A stretch of DNA of 13,162 bases. It comes from Cudoniella acicularis. Taxonomy: Eukaryota > Ascomycota > Leotiomycetes > Helotiales > Helotiaceae. A program made the position numbers and the translations under genes. The stretch covers positions 1 to 13,162 of the forward strand of contig JAAMPI010001549.1 in assembly GCA_013054445.1 (NCBI GenBank), written 5' to 3'. Numbering within the stretch: the first letter of the stretch is position 1; each line of letters starts with the position of its first letter. Under the pieces are notes generated by a model. That model did not search any database and was not told the DNA's origin. It was given only the letters and a program-made list of their open reading frames with translations. Of the stretch, positions 9,001 through 13,162 are shown piece by piece.

Positions 9001-9381
9001 TCGATGCCCAAGCACTGCCGCCCACACTGGTGGCCTGCAGCTATGTATCGTGCCACGATGGTTGTGTGGTTGTACAGTCTCTCGCAGGCTGCTGCTGGAG
9101 GATCTCCGCACAAACTTGGCAATGAGAGTTTCTTTGCCATTGATGCTGTTACGCCTGAGCACCCTTCCGTGACATCTTATCTGTGGAACGGTGAGGGCAT
9201 TCCGGTGCTCAGTCGCAAAGATGGCAGTTTTACGGAGCTGGATCAGCCGGGGAAGGTACTCAAACATGCTGGAGAGTGTTTGGCGGAGGGCATCGCGAGT
9301 AGGATGTCTGATGGGATCAAGAGGAAGTTGCAGACGCTGCATTCAAACTGGGGATTTGACCCTACGGAGATGGTTCTATGA
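6084..9381 (+). CDS. C2H2 / Zn2Cys6 composite fungal transcription factor
   Basis: Nuclear DNA-binding regulator; target genes unknown. Exons by splice signals: 6084-6159, 6219-6273, 6327-about 6582, about 6615-7803, 7858-7913, 8047-8162, 8304-9381 (about 928-941 codons). Introns 1, 2 and 4 carry GTTAAC/GCTAAC branch sites, and every junction except the third restores a conserved-looking frame. Domains: C2H2 finger 1 (C6, C9, H22, H26), TGEKP-like linker TNVKP, finger 2 (C34, C37, H50, H55), Zn2Cys6 cluster (C80, C83, C90, C96, C99, C106), a Ser/Thr-rich linker (about 245-290), then the fungal-specific MHR domain (PF04082 type) from about residue 415. The start was chosen because it is the first in-frame ATG, has A at -3 and G at +4, and sits just before finger 1. 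The join between the Zn2Cys6 exon and the next is uncertain (intron or indel). Family recognition is from motifs; no orthologue name is claimed. Confidence 0.9.
6160..6218 (+). other. Intron 1, splits zinc-ligand His26
   Basis: 59-nt intron, donor GTAGGT, branch-like GTTAAC, acceptor ATAG. It interrupts the His26 codon after its first base, so the second histidine ligand of finger 1 exists only after splicing; reading through gives Arg and soon a stop. Intron 2 (6274-6326, donor GTTCGT, branch GCTAAC, acceptor TCAG) similarly splits Arg44 at the start of the second recognition helix. Confidence 0.88.
6579..6614 (+). other. Unresolved frame change between exons 3 and 4
   Basis: The Zn2Cys6 frame runs to a stop at 6598-6600. 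The frame carrying the rest of the protein is open from 6579, so the two overlap for about 20 bases in different frames. Acceptor AAG at 6614 followed by ATGGATGTG fits phase 0. Phase-compatible donors are GTGCCG (6583, a 32-nt intron), GTCCGA (6550, 65 nt) and GTTGCT (6544, 71 nt). All are poor matches to the consensus used by the other introns and none has a clear branch site. The longer choices remove a basic stretch after the zinc cluster. A missing base near the AAAAGGG run (6577-6583) would join the frames equally well. Confidence 0.7.
7804..7857 (+). other. Introns 4-6 of the transcription factor
   Basis: Intron 4 is 7804-7857 (54 nt; GTATAT, branch GCTAAC at 7839-7844, GCAG). Intron 5 is 7914-8046 (133 nt; GTAAGT, branch-like GCTAAG, ATAG). 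Intron 6 is 8163-8303 (141 nt; GTATGT, ACAG). Together they join LFTMLAAWGGDKWHMDMAMG, then MYLS-MLKHAGMMEPQ, then TRNR-LVYNWVMVDQELSLF, a continuous MHR-type sequence, which is strong evidence for the junctions. Confidence 0.88.
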
Positions 9382-10000
9382 TTTCATTTCACTGTCATTT
9401 TCAAATCTTTCCTTCTCTTGATGATTTTCACGGAAATGGAGGTGGGATTGTTCTTTGAGGAGTCCGGCGTATTGGGAATACCACGGACTGGCTGGCGTTG
9501 ACGGTTGGGTGGAGCGGACAGGCCGTCTCCTTATCTTCAAACTGTTCTGGATGAAAGTCTAGTTTGGGCAGGCAATATTTGACATGCTACGATGCTTATG
9601 ATTATTTTTGTGTTTCTTGCTTCGGAGGAACGCATTTTTGGCATTTTGCTTGACGTTGGGCTGGGTGATACACCCATACGCTGGATTTCGCAGCACACTT
9701 TACTTCTTTGAATTCTATTTTTCTCATGCTATATACGTCTTTTCTCTAAATTGTGTTCTTGGTGTTTGTTCCTTGATTTATCTAAGTTTTGGTTGTGGCA
9801 ATAGATTCTTTTTCTTTTGGTATAGGGAGTCGGATGATGGACGAGATGTAAAGTACAGGAACAAAAATTTGATATGCTTTGTCATTTTGAATCCATTCAT
9901 TCATTTATTGTTACGTCTGCAGTTTTAGTTGAAGAGTAAATTGTAATGAGATAACGAGGAATATGAATTATTTTACTTCATTTCAATAAAATTAAATAAA
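9382..10000 (+). promoter_or_regulatory. Probable 3' UTR with poly(A) signals
   Basis: T-rich sequence after the stop codon. AATAAA occurs at 9985-9990 and again at 9995-10000 in an AT-rich setting, the best candidates for cleavage and polyadenylation of the plus-strand transcript; an earlier site may be used instead. The 106-codon open frame at 9608-9928 is Phe/Leu/Tyr-rich only because of T-richness and is not called as a gene. Confidence 0.4.
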
Positions 10001-10052
10001 TCAATCTTCGTTTTAACTTCTTGCCCCGCCTGTTCCTGATCGATAAATTCCT

Positions 10053-10081
10053 GTAAGGACTAGGTGAATACCTAACCTTAC
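10053..10081. repeat. Long hairpin with AGGTA/TACCT elements
   Basis: GTAAGG (10053-10058) pairs with CCTTAC (10076-10081) and, after a small asymmetric internal loop, TAGGT (10061-10065) pairs with ACCTA (10070-10074) around GAAT: eleven pairs in total. Similar TAGGTA and GGTAAGG-type words recur elsewhere in the intergenic DNA (about 1803, 1993). It lies 50 bases past the AATAAA motifs and could sit at a transcript end on either strand. Confidence 0.55.
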
Positions 10082-10219
10082 CTCCTGGAGTCCTGGAATT
10101 GAGTTTTCGTTTCGTTCCGTCTTGGTTGGTGACCCTCCCCACGGGATGGTGACGGGGCGGGACTCCGCTGTACATATTGGTCATTTATAGTTTCCGTTAG
10201 GAGGTTCTGTCTGGACGAT

Positions 10220-10239
10220 CATTTCACCTCATTTCACCT
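10220..10239. repeat. 10-bp tandem duplication
   Basis: CATTTCACCT is repeated exactly twice in tandem, and a related TTTTCACCTCAT follows at about 10265. A simple slippage-type duplication. Confidence 0.65.
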
Positions 10240-10859
10240 CCCTCCGACTTCAAGCCCTGTTCCTTTTTCACCTCATACGTAACGTAAATCTTTAGATGTC
10301 AAAATGGAGAGGAATTTTCGGCGACAACCAGGAATGGGGATTGAGGCTAGGTTGGCCTTTGGAATCAATGGAATGGGGACCCCGCCGGGGTACGAATTAC
10401 CTAGTTGCGGTTTTTACTTGCGTTCTTACCAACATACACGAAGTAGTCAGCTTCTTCAACGCGTACGCAGGTGAGATTTCTTCAACACCTGCCCGCACAC
10501 ATGTAGGTTAGGTTGGTCAGTTGGCTGTTTACGAAGCACCAAATAGCAGATTCACTCACGGGTATCTGCATCCTTTTGTATCTGCCTTATGTATGCTTAT
10601 TTCTGCTTGCGTGTACCTGTGCTGATGTCTGTTAACCGACTTGTTTCACAAGTATGAAAAAGGAAAGAGGAAACATAAAAAGGTGCTGACATGACTGTAC
10701 GCCGTTATTTATCATCTGGACGCGTAGGGCTGTGTGATGGAGAAAAAAGTGGGCAGTTTGTGGATAGGTAGGCGAAGCGAACGACGTGATCTTAGGTGAG
10801 CGAGGTGGGTGAGATGGTGGATAATGCGGGGAAGAGGTTAGCTCTGAGGATGAAAGAGT

Positions 10860-10937
10860 GGGAAAGGGGGACGAACTGGTTGCTATTCCGCCTGTGGCCA
10901 GGATGCCCCACTTTACGTTGAAGGGTGTTTCTGCCAT
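10860..10937 (-). pseudogene. Truncated Gfo/Idh/MocA (dihydrodiol dehydrogenase-like) oxidoreductase start
   Basis: From the ATG at 10937 the minus strand reads MAETPFNVKWGILATGGIA, the N-terminal beta strand and nucleotide-binding turn typical of fungal dihydrodiol dehydrogenase / D-xylose dehydrogenase-like proteins of the Gfo/Idh/MocA family. The ATG lies in a good fungal context (CACAATGG). The resemblance then stops: the frame continues to about 10632 only as Ser/Pro-rich text, other frames are closed, and the family's usual 350-400 residues (for example the CEKP motif) are not found downstream. A GTTCGT donor, an AGCTAAC branch and a TAAG acceptor (about 10875 to 10790) could be a remnant first intron. 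Most likely a 3'-truncated relic that kept its start region. Alternatively it is a first exon whose continuation I cannot recognise. Confidence 0.55.
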
Positions 10938-11401
10938 TGTGGTTTCTTGTTGAATTTTCCAGATATGAAATTGAGACGTTGAGCTTCAGAAATCGAATCT
11001 TTAGCTCTGGGAGAGGAATTGAAGGGGTATTTGGGTGGCCGTGTTGATATAAGCGGCGCAAGAGGAGCAGAGGAGGGGCAATGGTGGGGGCTGTTCGTTT
11101 CATCCCCACATGTCCATCGGCTAAACTTGATGTGACGTTGTCTCCAAAACCTCACTACCTTCCATGAACCAACCATCTTGTTGAATCTGCACTGCAACCT
11201 TGGGGATCTTTATCACCATGAAAAGAATCGTAAAATCTGCGCGTCAAGTGATACGACGTTTGTTTAAGAATTCGCGTCCTGCAGTGGTTCTGCGTAACCC
11301 TAGCAACGGCTCCTGCATTATTGCGATACTTTGATTTGGTGTTCAAAGAATTTCGAAGGCCTAATTTTCCAGAAAATGATTTTTTTATGTATCAGAATAC
11401 C
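10938..11401. promoter_or_regulatory. Upstream region of the oxidoreductase relic / 3' flank of the peptidase
   Basis: About 460 bases between the relic's start codon and the peptidase stop codon, both on the minus strand. It would hold the old promoter of the relic (a TTATATC word lies about 115 bases before its ATG, minus strand) and the 3' UTR of the peptidase. The overlapping short frames here are not convincing genes. Confidence 0.4.
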
Positions 11402-12514
11402 TTATTTTAGTTCTTGAAACTTACCCACAACCTTTAAAAACTCATCCGGCTCCTCAAGATGAGGCGCGTGGCTCGATTCTCCAAATCTCACCCACTTTAC
11501 CTTGTCAATCAAGTTGAAGAATGGTTCCATAACGCTATCTTGAGCTCCATCATATTTCCCGTTGATCAGTAAGGTCCGCACATTGATTTTATGAGTCCTA
11601 TCTACGATAGACCAATTTTGAAAGGTGCCTGTACGCTTGAATACGTAAGGTCCATTCCTAATTTCCCTTGGTACATATTTTGAAACAAGGGGAAGCTAGG
11701 GGAGAAGTAGGACATACATAGTGTAGTTCACAGTTGTGTCCTTTTGGGTGGCTATCATCGACGCCATCAAAGCATCTAGTAGAGGCTTGAGCCGGCATAA
11801 ATGCTGGCCATAAAATTCCATTGTGGCTTGCTGATACTCTGAGCTATCGAATGTTCCATCTGCTTCATGCTTCTTTAAAGTCTCCTGGTAATTGAGAGGG
11901 AATTGCTTGAGGAGTTTTCTAACTAATTCGATGATGAGAGGTTCTGACACTATATTAGTCGAGGATTTCATGGTCGAGAATAAAAACCTACCACTAGCAG
12001 ATGAATCCGCAATAATTAGCTTCTTCAAACTCTTTGGTTGGAGAGCCGCATGCACAGCTCCTATCGAACCACCCCAAGATTGTCCCAAAATATCATAACT
12101 ATCTTGGATTCCCAGATGAGAGAGAAGATTGTCGAACTCTAAAAGGAAGAGCTCCATAGTCCAGAAGTCATTCTCCCATTTCTTCTCAGGCAAGTGCGTT
12201 GAGCGTCCACAACCTATCTGGTCGTACATAATTGCCGGGATGTTATGAGTGCTAGAGAGGTTTCCAATAGGACGAAGGAAATCGTGTGGAACTCCAGGTC
12301 CTCCATAGATACAGATGAGGGGGCGAGCGCCAGTTGGGGACGGAAAAGTTCCAAAGATTGTGTACCACTATGTTTTAAATATTAGCTCCCAAGAGACTTA
12401 AAATAAGAGTAGGAAGAGGGGACTTTTACTTACTGTTTTACATGGTTTTCCAGCTCCTTTGGGGGAGAAGTCTACCTCCGATTCAGTAACAGGAACAAAA
12501 TCAACAGACGTCAT
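11402..12514 (-). CDS. Proline iminopeptidase-like alpha/beta hydrolase
   Basis: Serine peptidase or amidase of the proline iminopeptidase family (alpha/beta hydrolase fold, PF00561; TIGR01250-like), which releases N-terminal proline or other amino acids from small peptides or amides. There is no signal peptide, so it is probably cytosolic. Minus-strand exons: 12514-12434, 12367-11992, 11949-11718, 11657-11402, giving 314 residues, the family's usual size. Landmarks: GKPCKTWY at about 23-29; oxyanion motif YGGPG at 48-52 (usually HGGPG); YDQIGCGRSTHLPEK at 75-89; nucleophile elbow GQSWGG with Ser124; cap domain about 150-230; Asp266 in NGKYDGA; His293 in SSHAPH. The start is the first ATG in frame, with an A-rich context (AAAAATG). 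All three introns use GTAAGT, GTAGGT or GTATGT donors. No homologous neighbour or cluster partner is visible. Substrate preference cannot be read from the sequence. Confidence 0.93.
11950..11991 (-). other. 42-nt in-frame intron in the peptidase gene
   Basis: The minus strand reads donor GTAGGT at 11991, branch GACTAAT, acceptor ATAG at 11950. The length is a multiple of three and contains no stop, so an unspliced transcript would still be translated with 14 extra residues after residue 152. Removing it joins ADSSAS to VSEPLIIELVRKL, which matches the spacing expected in the family. The other introns are 12368-12433 (66 nt, GTAAGT...CATAG) and 11658-11717 (60 nt, GTATGT...ATTAG). Confidence 0.78.
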
Positions 12515-12640
12515 TTTTGGAAAAGATAAAAAAACGATAGGTTGTTAAGAAAAGAATAAGCTGTCCTGGATTATTTGAATAAATGACGCGCCCACCTAAC
12601 AACTGCCGATAAGCAACGGCGTCAGCAAAGATTTTTTGGT
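12515..12640 (-). promoter_or_regulatory. Putative promoter of the peptidase gene
   Basis: Short region upstream of the peptidase ATG, before the AT-rich tract. It contains two HGATAR-type GATA-factor words (CGATAG at 12535-12540 and CGATAA at 12607-12612), which could respond to nitrogen regulators such as AreA/NIT2, and two TGACG/CGTCA half-sites (12584-12588 and 12620-12624) of the bZIP/CRE type. These are short words and the regulation is only inferred. Confidence 0.3.
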
Positions 12641-13100
12641 ATAGGAGAGTGCAACGCGAACCAACAACGCCAATACCGTATAGATATAGCGAGTAGATAT
12701 ATTTAATATTTTATACTAAACTAAAATCCCTCTAACCCGAATAATAAATAATTCTATTATATAAACTAAAGATAACTTCTTTATCTAAATAAGAGGTAAA
12801 GAACAAACGATCTACCTTTAAACACTTGATAACGTACCTAGGAGCCTAAGGCTAACAAGCAGATTAGATATCTAAACTATTTTTCTTTCTTGGCTTAACT
12901 TCCACTTATCTAACACTTTACGAGCCTAATCGTATCGGTCTGTGCGTTCAGGGCACTTTACTAAGAAACGAAATATTAGAAATCGTAAATCGTAAAATCG
13001 TAGTTTATAAAAGCATAATTTACTTGTTTTAATTATTGAGTCCTAGATTAGAAGTAATAATTATTCTTAGTGATTTTATAACTTTTAAGTGATAGCGACA
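12640..13100. repeat. TpA-rich tract, probably RIP-mutated relic
   Basis: Strongly AT-rich with very frequent TA and few CA/TG dinucleotides, no ORF of any length and many stop codons in all frames. This dinucleotide skew is the known product of repeat-induced point mutation (C to T, preferentially in CpA) in Pezizomycotina. A small AATCGTA repeat (three copies, 12981-13003) lies within it. The original element cannot be identified. From about 13110 the composition returns towards normal and may mark the edge. Confidence 0.55.
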
Positions 13101-13162
13101 ACTTTAGTTTTCGATTGCCTGAAAGCGGGGTCATGAAGCCTGAGCATGCCTGGAAAATGCCC

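Larger units (their letters stand above)
10001..10631. other. Intergenic region, no gene recognised
   Basis: Between the likely 3' end of the transcription factor and the oxidoreductase relic. It holds a long hairpin (10053-10081), a 10-bp tandem duplication (10220-10239) and a 71-codon open frame (10296-10511) with no recognisable features. Nothing resembling the missing remainder of the oxidoreductase was found on the minus strand. Confidence 0.5.

Noticed and set aside
9608..9928. 106-codon Phe/Leu/Tyr-rich frame resembling a membrane protein
   Set aside because: Its hydrophobicity follows from T-rich 3' UTR sequence; no recognisable family and no promoter context.
393..13114. Similar 25-nt segments at both ends (395-419 and 13089-13113) as possible shared repeat ends
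   Set aside because: About 19 of 25 positions match with equal spacing, but in 13 kb of partly AT-rich DNA such ungapped matches are expected by chance, and the similarity does not extend.
1..13162. CRISPR array, prophage or bacterial operon
   Set aside because: No regularly spaced repeats, no bacterial ribosome-binding sites, and both main genes have spliceosomal introns.

Overview
The window looks like ordinary nuclear DNA of a filamentous ascomycete (Pezizomycotina). Genes are split by short introns of 42 to 141 nt with GTRNGT-like donors and CTAAC/CTAAT-type branch sites. The main gene is a fungus-specific zinc-finger regulator of the MHR class, there are long CT-rich gene-upstream regions, and the right end is AT/TpA-rich in the way expected of DNA mutated by RIP. 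A class such as Leotiomycetes is only a guess. I do not see a previously undescribed multi-gene system; two confident genes and one gene relic explain all the coding signal.

Layout. 1-2950 has no gene I can recognise: AT-rich intergenic DNA with a G-rich patch, microsatellites, a 22-nt A run, an odd palindrome and a GC-rich island that can fold into a hairpin. 2953-3036 holds five nearly contiguous short stem-loops in non-coding DNA. 3040-6083 is increasingly pyrimidine-rich and reads as the far and near upstream region of the next gene, ending in a stretch crowded with upstream ATGs. 6084-9381 (+) is a seven-exon gene for a composite transcription factor: two C2H2 fingers, a Zn2Cys6 cluster and a fungal-specific (MHR) domain. 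Its reading frame breaks once, just after the Zn2Cys6 region. Either a small non-consensus intron or a one-base indel explains this.

9382-10000 is the probable 3' UTR. 10000-10860 is intergenic, with a long hairpin and a tandem repeat. 10860-10937 (-) keeps the start codon and first ~20 codons of a Gfo/Idh/MocA-type oxidoreductase (dihydrodiol dehydrogenase-like), after which the homology stops; it looks like a truncated relic. 11402-12514 (-) is a complete four-exon gene for a proline iminopeptidase-like alpha/beta hydrolase of 314 residues with a full Ser-Asp-His triad. 12640-13162 is a TpA-rich tract without ORFs, probably an old RIP-mutated repeat.

The transcription factor and peptidase genes are convergent. 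Nothing in the sequence links them functionally: there is no cluster of biosynthetic or transport genes, so the regulator's targets are probably elsewhere.
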